Shown here: piece after piece, positions 53,831 through 63,970 of the stretch
How positions within the stretch are numbered: position 1 is the first letter of the stretch
Layout of the letters: every line of letters begins with the position of its first letter
Assembly: GCA_964059195.1 (NCBI GenBank)
Contig: CAXKWD010000003.1
Location: forward strand, 18,086,606-18,150,605
Direction: 5' to 3'
DNA from: Ectobius pallidus
Taxonomy: Eukaryota; Arthropoda; Insecta; Blattodea; Ectobiidae
Length of the DNA: 64,000 nucleotides
The notes under the pieces: generated by a model
What the model was told of the DNA's origin: nothing
Seen by the model: the letters and a program-made list of their open reading frames with translations, nothing else
The model's database searches: none
Position numbers and translations under genes: made by a program

Positions 53831-55240
53831 TTATTTCTGAGGTTAAACTCCAGCAACACAACTCTATTACAATAACATTTGTATAAAAGTTCATTAATTT
53901 CTAACCAAATTTTAGAATACAATTAACCCAAATTTTTACATATTTTAATAAAATTAACATATTTCCAAAGAATGTTCAATGTGTTGCATGGTACCACTTA
54001 TCCCTGTCCATTGCATCTTCTGGGTTTAACTGAAAATTTTGTAAGGAGTCTCGAACGCAATGATCCCATTTTCTAGCAGGTCTTCCCTTTTTCCTTCTCC
54101 CCTCTGGTTGCCAATTCATTACAGCTTTTGGTATCCTATTCTCCGGCATTCTTTGTAGTTGTCTATACCAATTTAGTCTTTTTTGTCTATTGTTGTTAAA
54201 ATTGTTTCCTCTGCTTTCATCATCTCCCTTATTTCTGAATTTCGAATTCTTTCTATTCTTGATTTTCTTACAGCTCTTCTCCAAAAATCCATTTCTGTAG
54301 CAATTAGTTTCTGTTATGGTGTGGATTGACTGTCCATGTCTCTGCCCCATATCTCTATATATATAAAAGGCTTTGTCCTGACTGACTGACTGAATGAATG
54401 ACTGACTGACTGATTGACTGAAAGACAGGAATCAACGTACAGCCTAAACTATAACAGGTAGAGACTTGGAATTTTGACAGTACCTTCGTTTCATAATGTA
54501 GGTGCTCACTAAGAAAGGATTTTGAAAAATTCTGATTCTAAATGCCAAAAATTAAATATTTTTCAAAATACTTAATCCCTTTTTACATATAATTATCAAT
54601 TCCAAATCACAGAATATATTGTTGCCAAATGGTATCAGGTGGGCTTGGAAAAAACAAATGAAATGCACTTTTGACAAATAAGAGAAGTTATCAAAATAAT
54701 TCATGTTATAAATAAATTTTACAGAATGAAATCCACTAAAATAATGGAATCACATAACTTTCTCTACCCTGGACATAGAGAAAACAAAACGAGGTATGGT
54801 AATGTGTATATTATTATATTATATCGCAGGTTTTTGGAGAGAAAAGTATGAAAGTGATAATGCTTTATGGTAACATAAGAGTGGGAAATTTCCCGCCTCG
54901 ATATTACATTTTTATGTTACAGGAATGTCTGTTTCTTCTTATTTAAACCTCTACCAGGCTTGCTGTGCACTGTACAAGCGATGGGATGCAAAATTCTAGA
55001 TCCTCTATGAGCCATAAAAAACTATATCAAGCGTTTTCTGAGGGAATAGTTTGAGTGTAATAAGTCGTTCTTCCTATTTCAAATTATAAATGCCTATATA
55101 AGGACCTAGAATTTAAAATTGAAAATCCTTCATAAGCTAATTTCCAATTACAAAATACAAAACCCGGGCGACGCCGGGTCTTTTAAGCTAGTAATACTAT
55201 ACTTTGGAAAATTGCTTTAAAAATTATTGTTTTAGTTTTG
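53831..55240 (-). pseudogene. LINE C-terminal fragment, interrupted by a Helitron
   Basis: The minus strand reads KAIFQSIVLYGAETW across the Helitron junction (55240-55192 joined to 54350). It continues MDFWRRAVRKSRIERIRN-like text with frame changes. The open 124-codon stretch (54350-53976) carries LNWYRQLQRMPENRIPKAV and GRRKKGRPARKW. WxRxLQRM...R(I/L)PK...GR(R/K)..GRP is the typical tail of RTE/L1-like LINE polymerases. The repeated GTTCT at its borders may be the target duplication. Confidence 0.78.
54352..55191 (+). mobile_element. non-autonomous Helitron, copy B
   Basis: Starts TCTCTATATATATAAAAGGC after A (54351) and ends TTAAGCTAG before T (55192). The hairpin ACCCGGGCGACGCCGGGT (55162-55179) precedes it. 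Body words (GGAATCAACGTACAGCC, TTCATAATGTAGGTGCTC) match 33924-34499, with an extra ~250-bp middle here. It sits in a LINE coding region and so is younger than that LINE. Confidence 0.93.
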
Positions 55241-55329
55241 TTCTACAAGGTTAAATTTCTGGAAATGGAAAGCCTAATGTCCATTTCGATAAATAAATGT
55301 CTTTCTGATGAAAATGTGATTAATGTTCA

Positions 55330-56420
55330 AATGTTCAAGTGTGCAAAATGTTGGCCTACGGCATCAATACATTTCTGAGTACGAGTCACCACTGATTCCG
55401 TACATCGTATGCAAACCGCTTGAATCTCATTCCAAAGTGTGTCTAGGTTACGTGGTTTGTACAGTCGGTCAAATAAAAAACGTCGGGCGGTATTTGATTA
55501 AGTATCACGAACGAGCATATGCGCATGTACAGGAAGACTTAAGGTTAGGTTCACACACGCCTCTTGTCTATCCATGCATTTTCTTGATTATTTAGTCAGT
55601 TTTGTTCCAAAACAAACATGTATAGAAGGCTGTGGCTATATGCCTCAAATCCGCCATATTCTTGGTTGCAAATGTTTATAATATTAATAATTAATAGATT
55701 CGCGAGGAATATGTTTATTCAAGGAGCATTTTTTTAAGATTCTATTTTATAATACCGGTACTTGTAGTGCAAAATCAATAACTTACGCTCAGCATCTGCA
55801 ACCAATCTTAGCATCGAAATACGCGTCCGGCCAGATCAACGTTTGCTATGAAAACTTCCGGTCGCATTATAGTAAAGTTCCCACCTCTGAGCTGCTTTTC
55901 ATAAATATGGAACCTTCTCGCTGCTTCCGAGATCGAAAAATGCAGGTCAATTACAGCCCTAACTACACTTTCTCTCACTTTAGCATTTGTATGTGGCGAT
56001 GACACAAAGCAAAATGAATTATGACAATGCATTAAGTTGAATATCGTGTGTTGCGCTTTCCGCGATGTTCATTTTTTCCCTCCTTGTTCATATTTTCCCT
56101 CCTGCTGCATGGCCTCATATGTTCCGAAAATGACCTGTATTTTGTGTTTTTTATAGGAAACTTGTGAACTAATGCGTCAAAACTTTAATTTCAACAGCAT
56201 ACGAGTCCCGACGTTTTTTATTTGACCGACTGTACACCTCTTTTACTGTGCCCCCTAAGAAGAAATTCAGTGGCGTAAGGTCTGGAGAATGGCCCCTGCG
56301 TCCTATCCACTGCCTTGGCAAATTCCGACCCAAGTATGCTCGTACGTCCCTATGATAGAGGCATCTTGTTGGTAATGAAACCGTAGAATGCACGAATGGC
56401 AGGGAATATGGAATCGGCAA
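55330..56420 (-). pseudogene. mariner transposase C-terminal part, split by an insertion
   Basis: The minus strand reads YLGRNLPRQWIGRRGHSPDL and TPLNFFLGGTVKEVY (56420 to 56235). After the element at 55462-56232 it resumes KPRNLDTLWNEIQAVC and VVTRTQKCIDA (about 55458-55340). R-x-x-P-x-x-W-I-G-R and SPDLTPLNFF are the final catalytic-Asp region of insect mariner-like transposases. W-E-I and the R..CI region are the usual tail. Upstream regions are missing. The insertion is exactly at a TA in the VY codons. Confidence 0.82.
55462..56232. mobile_element. TA-target DNA element, possibly pogo-like
   Basis: The ends CAGTCGGTCAAATAAAAAAC and the inverse GTTTTTTATTTGACCGACTG, each beside TA, bound 771 bp. 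Removing it restores the mariner reading frame (KEVY|KPRN). A minus-strand frame (55808-56032) contains RAVIDLHFSISEAARRFHI. This resembles a psq/HTH DNA-binding motif (S-I-x-E-A-A-x-x-F) as found in pogo-type transposases. No catalytic domain remains. Confidence 0.7.
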
Positions 56421-56607
56421 GCATTGTTAAGTATTTTTCATTGTTGGATGTTTATTGGCACTTTTGTTGGACAATTGTTGAAACTATTCTGCTGCCATCT
56501 GTTGAAGAAATATAACATTACTTTCTCCCAGAAATTTAACCTTGTAGAACGGGAAATAAATTTTTTATAACAGTTCAAACTGTGTATACATATTTTGAAG
56601 CACTCTG

Positions 56608-57298
56608 TATAGTGTCAACCTATTTAAGTTAATTAAAAAACTGTTTAATAATTAAATATTATAATTGCCTTTCATTTGTTTCATTTTAATTTCTCCCAGC
56701 TATTTATGTTTCCAAATGACTGAAATAAATATAAACAAATTCGTAAAATGGAGTTTTTTTGAGCTGCCCATTTTAAATTTCTTTTGTAAAAATTGTTTAA
56801 TGGTTTTTGGTTTATATATTAATTTTTATGTATTATATCTAGCGCATTAATTTATCTATATAATAATATTAATAATAATTGTTTTGTAATGTTTGATAAT
56901 AAAAAATGGCAATTTCTCATTTAAGAAATTAAATTCCTGTAAATATTTTATGCGAACTAAATCACTGCAGGTAGTGAAGACAACGACAGAAAACATGCAA
57001 TCTATCATAGCCTAATGCGAGAGGCCAGATTTCTCGTGGAAATTATAAACCCATGACGGACTGCAAAGAAAACAGTGAATACAATGATTAGGCTCATAGT
57101 TTACTCTTCTAAGGTATATAAATTTTACATTAATTTTTATTGTCATTATATTTATTTTCCGTTTTTATTACAAATTTAAGGCTAACTATTGTATCTTGCA
57201 TTTAAGGTTTTCCCCTAAATTCAAGACGGGAAAAATAAAAGCCGAAAGAAAGGATCACAAGATGGTAGAAACTAAGCCAAGAAAATAAAGAAAGAAGC
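56608..57298. other. no recognised gene
   Basis: AT-rich spacer. Block 57025-57070 (ATTTCTCGTGG..GACGGACTGCAAAGAAAACAG) is the inverse of the repeat word at 23813 and 6355. Confidence 0.35.
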
Positions 57299-57306
57299 GC
57301 TATTGC

Positions 57307-58042
57307 CAGGGCCCGGATTCTGATGACTTAAAATTGTTTGAAAATTGACCTATAAAATGACCCTCAATTTTAAAGAAAATGACTTAATAATTATGAAAAT
57401 TAACCTGAAAACTGATATTCTGTTTATAAAAAAAATTATTATTGTACACACAAAGTTATAGATTAGTTTGTACATAATTGTAAAAACTGTAAATAACTGT
57501 AATGTTGTAAATGTTCTTTTCTCACGGAAATTTATACTGGCACTGAGGCACTGGTGAGTCAAAATTCGGCACATCCTTTTGTGGTCTGCCGGATTATATT
57601 GTTGTTAATTGAGGGTAAACAGTAGTTTGCACTCTCAAATTCAAGCAGGTGGCAGGCTCTTGTGCCAAGTCAATCTAATAGCGATAATAATAAAATACAA
57701 AATTTTGGCGTTTCTTTGATTCTCATTTCCGACTGAGACATGTCAACACTTTAACGTCGAATTTTTCCTTCTTGCATTAAACAAACAACACTTCAAAGAC
57801 AGCACTCAATGTAAATACATGAAAATGACTAAATAAGGAAGCAAATTGCTCGAAAATGTAAATTAATGAACTAAAATTGAAATAAATGCCCTAAAGATGT
57901 AAAATTGCATAAAATGACAAAAAATGACCTAATAAAAATGCATTTTTATAATCTAGAGGCCATGATTAGGATTTATCCACAAGTTGGCAATGTCTATGCA
58001 GCGTCAATAAAAAGATGACATGTCATTAGAATCCGGGCCCTG
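57307..58042. mobile_element. hAT-like non-autonomous element (CAGGGCCCGGATTCT termini)
   Basis: The ends CAGGGCCCGGATTCTGATGAC and GTCATTAGAATCCGGGCCCTG (20-base core) bound 736 bp. Flanks GCTATTGC (57299-57306) and GCTATTAC (58043-58050) are an 8-bp duplication with one mismatch. The AT-rich interior has repeated AAATGACC words. No transposase. Confidence 0.88.
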
Positions 58043-58050
58043 GCTATTAC

Positions 58051-58524
58051 ATTCGATTTGAAATCATGATGAGGACAGTGATGTTGAGCACAGTTCGGAT
58101 CAGGGGAGAGGATGCCTTTGTGGATGAGGAAGACAAGCCAAATCACCTTGGCATCATCAACACCCCATCCAATTCCATCCTACCTCAGTTTCTATTCAAT
58201 TAAGACGTCAAAGCTTAGGGGTAAGAGAGTAATTGGGAAGGTGGGGGGTGCACATGGTCATGCCGGGGCGCCAGATAGACGCACCCCCCCCCCCACAACA
58301 GCATCAATTAGGAGCACCACATGTGGCAGAGATCAAAGCGTCGCTTCCCTGCCATTGAGCCATCTCGATAGTAGCAATCAAGCGTCTTACCTCTGCATGT
58401 AAACACTGTGTTCCAGCTCTGAGGAATTAAGCACTTTCATTCATTCTGTGATTACCACATTACAGTGGAACTCTAGATCCCGAAGAGTCTAACAGTTAGG
58501 ACTGATTACTTCAGTTTTTCCACT
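58051..58524. other. no recognised feature
   Basis: Spacer with two C-rich runs. A 96-codon frame at 58112-58402 shows no motif. Confidence 0.35.
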
Positions 58525-58615
58525 CCCTCCATGATCTAGTGGTTAGCGTTGTTGATTACGGTTCTAGAGGCTTGGGCTGATCGCGATACCTCAGTTTTTT
58601 CTTAGGTAAACAATT
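58525..58615 (+). repeat. SINE family P, copy 5 (head only)
   Basis: ATGATCTAGTGGTTAGCG and CTGATCGCGATACCTCAG match the 5' ~90 bp of copy 1. The body is absent and AT-rich sequence with a (TA)n run (58639-58660) follows. Confidence 0.65.
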
Positions 58616-58675
58616 TTAAATATTAAGATGGATATTAATTATATATATATATATATATATAAGTAAATTGTTCCC

Positions 58676-58960
58676 TATTACAGGCTAAGGAGGCCCAGAG
58701 GGTTCCAGGAGTCGAGGCTCCCAGATTTTTAGACATTCGGCACATGAAGGTGGTAAGGTTGTCAGCCTTACGCACCGGCCGCCTTTACCCCCAGGATTGC
58801 ACCTGGTACTCATTTCTGTTAGAGGCTGAGTCGACGCCAGGGTCATAGTGCCACCAGAAGGATTAGGCCAATTGAAAAACTCCAACGACCTCATCGGGAA
58901 TCGAACCCGCGACCTTCCGGTTTGTAGCGCCGCCCCTCAACCACTACGCTACGGCGTACC

Positions 58961-58962
<2 letters not shown>
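58676..58962 (-). repeat. tRNA-derived SINE, family Q, copy 3
   Basis: The minus-strand head (GTAGCGTAGTGGTTGAGGG, B box CGGGTTCGATTCCCGATGAG) and body GGCACTATGACCCTGGCGTC to CCTGGAACCCTCTGGGCC match 14233 and 15478. Its 5' edge abuts a (TA)n run (58963-58998). Confidence 0.88.
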
Positions 58963-58998
<36 letters not shown>

Positions 58999-59003
<5 letters not shown>

Positions 59004-59312
59004 CACAGGAGTAAAAATTCCTCTGACACGGGGACTTGAACCCAGGACCTTTAGCTATCCGTGCCAATGCTCCACCAACTAAGCTAAACCAGAGTTCACT
59101 TCATAGCACTAGATGGAACCTCTCCTATAATATTCTCTCCTATAACATTACATGAGAATATTATAGGAGAGCTTCCATCTAGTGCTATGAAGTGAACACT
59201 GGTTTAGCTTAGTTGGTGGAGCATTGGCACGGATAGCTAAAGGTCCTGGGTTCAACTCCCCGTGTCAGAGGAATTTTTACTCCTATAATATTCTCATGTA
59301 ATGTCCAACAGA
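58999..59312. repeat. head-to-head tRNA-like SINE pair, family T, copy 2
   Basis: A minus-strand tRNA-like unit (59027-59105) and a plus-strand unit (59200-59275; TTTAGCTTAGTTGGTGGAGC, CTGGGTTCAACTCCCC) lie in a palindrome. Its centre (59120-59180) also contains CTCCTATAATATTCTC / GAGAATATTATAGGAG pairs. The right flank TAATGTCCAACAGAGACAA matches, inverted, the left flank of the 13126 pair. Confidence 0.8.
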
Positions 59313-59731
59313 GACAATCATCTGTGGTTCATGAATGTATACATATCCATCTTAAATGTTAACTGTACAATAACATTGGAAGCCCGGTCACAAAGATCAC
59401 TAATTAGTGTGCCTCACAGTCCTGCATATGATATAACTGTCTGTCAGTGAGGTAGACCATACTCAATGGTTTTAGCAGATATTAAAGGAAGGGTAAACTA
59501 AAAAAATACCATTTTCTTATTTTAATCTCATCGCACGGAGCTTTGAATTACGAAACGAATGGTGATCTCGTGAACTTCAGGTGCCCAATATTACGCCTTG
59601 TACGGGTGAAGTGAAAAGCTGCTGTGACGTCACACCTGACTAACTCGCTAGCAGGACAACAGCTGCTGTAATGCTCGCGCCTGTGTTTCTAATACACCAC
59701 CAAGTCTCATTTGTGTTTGTTGTTGACAGAG

Positions 59732-60112
59732 ATGCCTGCAATGTTACCTTCTAAGGACAAATCTCGGTATTCACAAATTAATATCACACGAAAAGAAAAT
59801 GACAAAGAATTATTGAAAGAATTGCAAGGAAGAAAAGAAAATACGGAATGGTGTAAATGTGGGCTGTGTATACATATGAAAACGGGCCACGAAAGTGTGT
59901 GTTGTTGGGACTGTGAAGTAATTTGTGAACAGAAGGGGGTTGTAGACTGTATAACACGACATTGCTCATTCGATAGCGTTATTATAAATAAAGATACACT
60001 AGTTGCCAGGCGTTATCAGTTAATACTTAGATCTAATACAGTTCAAAAACAAAATATTTTTTCAAGATACGAACAGAGTCACATTCAGATTCAGAATCAT
60101 CTTTTGCGGTAG
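59732..60112 (+). pseudogene. P2X7-tail-like (ballast) zinc-binding protein
   Basis: A 126-codon frame starting MPAMLPSK. Around residues 35-55 it reads EWCKCGLCIHMKTGHESVCC, and then C-E-V-I-C-E-Q-K and CITRHCSFDSVI. The pattern C-x-C-x2-C ... M-x-T-x2-E-x2-CC ... C-x-T-x-H-x2-F matches the intracellular zinc-binding tail domain of P2X7 receptors and related invertebrate proteins. No channel part is near. It may be intact, a truncated domain-only gene, or cargo. The ATG at 59732 is preceded by a TTAA-element end region and no clear promoter. Confidence 0.7.
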
Positions 60113-60142
60113 TAGAAATTTCTGAAATGCTAAAAGAGCTAT

Positions 60143-60695
60143 CTAATCCAAATCACAATTTCTAGAAGAAACATTCAATGAATCTGTGCAAACATTGACA
60201 TAAGTTTCATTTCCTAGTTCACACTGAACGCCTACGCTGTTAGAAACTGAATTTTCGTCATAAATACTAGATTCCACATTCATGATTTGTCCATTCCCGG
60301 ATACTGAAGGATTACTGTTCAAATCTTGCAATAACTCTCTCATTTCCTTCTTCCTCGAGTACGACGATTTTCTTTACTTCATTGGCGGTGTTTCAGATTT
60401 CCCACGCAAAAGAAGTGATGGCACAGCACTTCTTTTTTAAACAGATTGCGGGGTTTCTCCAGATAACTGTTTTCGTAACTGTACCGAAAGCTCGGTATCA
60501 TTTTCTTCAAAATGTTGTAAACAAACCGTACTGTATTTAGTAGGAACAAATTTTTCTCGTTTTATTTTTATCAGCCATTGCTTATTTACGTTCGGATGAC
60601 TTATCTCTGTTGGGAAATCGATGAAAAGATATTTTAAGTGTGTTATCACTCTTCGACGATGAGTTTGTACACCCCACAACACAACAATAAACCAT
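60143..60695 (-). pseudogene. THAP-domain protein relic
   Basis: On the minus strand MVYCCVVGCTNSSSKS (start 60695) leads to FHRFPN. After a one-base frame change it continues FPTEISHPNVNKQWLIKIKR, KFVPTKYSTVCLQHF and LRKQLSG. C-x4-C...W...C-x2-H with FP and KR..F.P is the THAP zinc-finger pattern. After a stop the frame reads KRSAVPSLL, like the region after THAP domains (A-V-P). A downstream 66-codon acidic/Asn-rich frame (60343-60143) may be the rest. The DNA-binding domain would recognise the element ends. Confidence 0.75.
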
Positions 60696-60951
60696 TGTTT
60701 GAACAGATACTCACTAAAAAACTGTAACAGTAGACAGAATACTGTGAAATGTCTTTCACCGGGCGAGACTGAGCCAAGCCTTCGTCAAGCGTGACGTCAC
60801 GCGCCCATCGCTTTACAATAAATATATTCGTTTTGTGATTAAATGTGAAGGTGTAAAACATTTCTAACAGTGAATATCATTTCTTAAAAACATTTTCTTT
60901 CAATCCGTATGAAGAAAATGATACTGAATTTTTAGTTTACTTTTCCTTTAA

Positions 60952-61219
60952 GAAAACATTGAGAATTAAAATTAGCGCCTGCTACGCAGAGGTATGCTAC
61001 ACGCAGTACACGAATGTCAGAGAAGTGGCCGTGCGAATGTCGAGACGGCGTTGGTTTGCTGGGGCGTGGATTGAATAAAACCCGCGATGGATTTCTTACC
61101 GATTTGACTTCAGGACCCTAACAGAAGATAGTTTATGGACTCCTGGTTCTGTATCATGGCTAACTAATTCTTCAGTCCTTCATGCTATGTGGACTACGGA
61201 TTCATTACAAAATTCCCCG
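60952..61219. other. no recognised feature
   Basis: Spacer. Confidence 0.4.
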
Positions 61220-61867
61220 AGTTATATAGCTTAAAAGGCCTGGGGTTTTTATTTTGTAATTGGAAATTAACTTATGAAGGACTTTTAAATTCAAGATCCT
61301 AATATAGGTATTTATAATTTGAAATAGGAAGAACGACTTATTACACTCAAACTATTCCCTCAGAAAAAGCTTGATATAGTTTTTTTTATGGCTCATGGAC
61401 GATGTAGAATTTTGCATCCCATCGCTTGTACACAGCAAATAAGACGAAACAGAAATTCCTGTAACATAAAATTGTAATATCGAGGCGGAAAATTTTATTT
61501 CTCACTCTCATGTTACCATAAAACTGTCTCTCTCCAAAAAACTATGATATAATAATATACACTTTACCATAACTTGAGGCTCAAAACGGAGATTCTCGAT
61601 CCACGACTTTCCTGAGGCAGAGTATCAGTATTGCTATTCAAAGGGGAAATGCTGCTTGCATTATGGGCACTTTCCCTAAAAATCTTGCTCTTGAAGAAAT
61701 CTTTTACTTTGTTTAATGTCTTAAGACGTATATGGATGGCTGTATTTTATGTACGATTGTGACGACCGGATTATTTGATTATTGTATTTCCATTCCTTGG
61801 AATATGTAATATATTTCAGTGCTATTTACACTTTACCATACCTCTTTTGTTTTCTCCATGTCCCTGT
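61220..61867 (-). mobile_element. Helitron copy B relative, split by a 256-bp insertion
   Basis: 61220-61573 and 61830-61865 match the inverse of 54352-55191 (GGCTCATGGACGATGTAG, GAAACAGAAATTCCTGTAAC, ACCATACCTC.TTTTGTTTTC). The hairpin is decayed (GGCCTGGGG) and no CTAG end is seen. ACACTTTACCATA is present on both sides of an inserted 61574-61829 segment. That segment has no recognised class and contains a short frame with a RGNAACIMGTFP-like reading. Confidence 0.7.
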
Positions 61868-61950
61868 GTGCAGGGGGCTTTAGCTTAGTTGGTAGAGCAA
61901 GGCATGGATAGCCAAAGGTCCTGGGTTCAAGTGTCAGAGGCATTTTTCTC
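61868..61950 (+). repeat. tRNA-like SINE head, family T, copy 3
   Basis: GCTTTAGCTTAGTTGGTAGAGC and GTCCTGGGTTCAAGTG match the family T head. The 3' part (GTCAGAGGCATTTTTCTC) also matches 59270. Only one copy, not a palindrome. Confidence 0.65.
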
Positions 61951-62599
61951 TGAAGAAGGCTGTGGTATTTCCTATAGGAAAAATCATATAAAAATAGTTC
62001 ATAAAATCACTCACAACACTTTCAGTCATCCCTTGAGTTTTATCTCACGCAGGCTACAGCACTGCTTTGCTTGATGTAAGAGAACTGAAACTACCAAGTT
62101 AGAAGAAAAAATAGCTTAGTGTAGAGAAAGTCATTTGAGTGTTTCAAATAAGATTTTTCTCCACTATTCCCGCGAGCAAGAGAGGTTTATGAAGTATCTG
62201 CAGAAAAAAAAGAAGACATGTCGATCTCACGTCCTTGGAGGAGAGAGATGATACAGAAAACGCCTCTGGACAAGAAGCGCCGTTTTTCCCATGCGAGGAG
62301 TAGATCCGATAAAGAGGAGAGATGCGCTTTTAGGAGAATCAATAGCTTCTTTTCCGGTCCACTTGGAAGCGATGCCGATAATACTAAAGTGTTTAATACT
62401 GCTCACCAACTGTGAAATTCTGAAGAAGCCTTTGAAGCAACAAGGATTACAAAACACATCACTCTAGGACGAATGAAACCTATATCATTGAAAAGCTAAG
62501 TTTTCATTATACTTTTTTCTCCCAGATCTCTCAGGTTTTTTTCTTCTGTGCCACGTATTCCGAAGGGTATTGGGGATCGTCGAATCCACTGCAGTATAT
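61951..62599. other. no recognised feature
   Basis: Spacer. A 65-codon basic frame at 62218-62415 and its reverse show no motif. Confidence 0.35.
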
Positions 62600-63164
62600 T
62601 ATACCCTTAGCAACCAGGCAAGGCGGTTGAGGCCAGGTAGGTTCCTTCACTCGCCAGCACCCTCACATTTACAAGGGCAGGAGATTTAGGACCAACCGTA
62701 ATTTCCTCCCCATGAGTCACCTAGTCTACTGCAATCAATCAATCTTAGATTTTTTTAATATGTCATTTTATCTTAAAATGTTTGTTATATATAAATTATA
62801 CACATAATTACAAGAAAAATGACACCAAACAATGTATAATTTACTTTAATAGGAACATTTCTAACAAATACATAAATAAAAGTTACGAGAAAACTGCTTT
62901 CAAGTCATGTGTTCCTATTAAAGTAAATTATACATTGTTTGGTGTCATTTTTCTTGTAATTATGTGTAGAATTGATATATAACAAATATTTTAAGATAAA
63001 ATGACATATTAAAAAATCTAAGATTGATTGATTGAAGTAGACTAGGTGACTCATGGGGAGGAAATTACGGTTGTTCCCAATCTCCGGGCTTGTAAATGTG
63101 AGGGTGCTTGCGGGTGAAGGAACCTACCTGGCCTCAACCGCCATCCCTGGTTGCTAAGGGTATA
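62600..63164. repeat. near-perfect ~255-bp-arm palindrome
   Basis: TATACCCTTAGCAACCAGGC (62600) mirrors the end ...TGGTTGCTAAGGGTATA (63162). The arms (62600-62857 and 62910-63164) are very similar, e.g. GGCGGTTGAGGCCAGGTAGG versus CCTACCTGGCCTCAACCGCC, and AATTTACTTTAATAGGAACA versus TGTTCCTATTAAAGTAAATT. The unpaired centre is ~52 bp. No protein. A foldback transposon or a recent inverted duplication are both possible. Confidence 0.9.
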
Positions 63165-63284
63165 AGTGAACTGAAGTGAGGAATGTGGACATTTTATTTT
63201 CCTATTCATTTTAAACTGATTTTATGAACTTTGGAACATGTTACTTAAATAAAATAAATAAAAATTAAATAATTATGTAATACC

Positions 63285-63970
63285 TTAATGGTCATGGAAC
63301 GTCAAAATAATGCTCCACAAAATATTAGAATAGCCGGTAAATCGTTCGAACAAGTGGAGGAATTCAAATATCTGGGAACAGTAATTACAGACACAAATAA
63401 TATTAAGGCAGAAGTTAAGTGTAGACTCAAATCAGGGAATGCTTGTTTTTATGCAGTTCAGAAACTCTTATCGTCTCGTCTGCTGTCCAGAAATCTAAAA
63501 ATTAAGATTTATAAGACTATTATCCTGCCGGTTGTATTATATTGATGTGAGACATGGCCGCTAACTGATCAGGAAGAACATAGCCTGAGAGTGTTTGAAA
63601 ACAGGGTGCTTAGAAAAGTATTTGGGCCCACCAGGGATGAAAATGGGGACTGGAGAAAATTGCATAACAACGAGCTTCAGGACCTGTACGCTTCACTGGT
63701 TATAGTAAGGGTATTAAATCGCGAAGGATGAAATGGGCTGGACATGTTGCACGCATGGGGGAGGAAAGACATATCTCAAACGTATTGACTGGGAGACTCG
63801 AAAGGGAAAAGACCACGTGGAAGACCTAGACGTAGGTGGGAGGACAATCTTAGAAAGGATTTAAGGGAAGTAGGATTTGTGAGGGATGATTTGATGGAGT
63901 TAGCACAGAATAGGGTTGAATGGCGGACTGAGATAAGCGCGGCAATGAACCTTCGGGTTCCATAAAATAA
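63285..63970 (+). pseudogene. RTE-like LINE reverse transcriptase tail, copy 2
   Basis: The plus strand reads KSFEQVEEFKYLGTVITDTN and YKTIILPVVLY (63350-63540). A stop then interrupts YGCETW (the TGA at 63544 replaces Gly). It continues WPLTDQEEHSLRVFENRVL, FGPTRDENGDWRKLHN, a stop and frameshift, MKWAGHVARMGEERHI, and AAMNLRVP. The order FKYLG, Y-ETW, R(V/I)FE, WxGHVxRM is the C-terminal third of RTE-like polymerases. Multiple stops disable it. It ends in an A-rich tail ATAAAATAAATAATA at 63962. Confidence 0.82.

Larger units (their letters stand above)
53768..56607 (-). mobile_element. mariner-like element carrying three nested insertions
   Basis: The ends CAGAGTGCTTCAAAA (53768) and TTTTGAAGCACTCTG (ending 56607), each next to TA (53766-53767, 56608-56609), define the outer element. 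Its own sequence is only about 650 bp (53768-53830, 55246-55461, 56235-56607). A LINE (53831-55240) follows a repeated GTTCT, a Helitron sits inside that LINE (54352-55191), and a pogo-like element (55462-56232) sits at a TA inside the transposase. The mariner itself is internally deleted. Confidence 0.85.
59486..60947. mobile_element. Kolobok-like TTAA element with two convergent gene relics
   Basis: TTAA (59482-59485, 60948-60951) flanks the ends AGGAAGGGTAAACTAAAAAA and the inverse TTTTAGTTTACTTTTCCT. Inside are a plus-strand gene relic (59732-60112) and a minus-strand THAP relic (60695-60143), converging. A TTAA target plus a THAP domain is the signature of Kolobok transposons. Length 1462 bp is short for an autonomous copy and the DDE core is missing. 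Confidence 0.75.
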
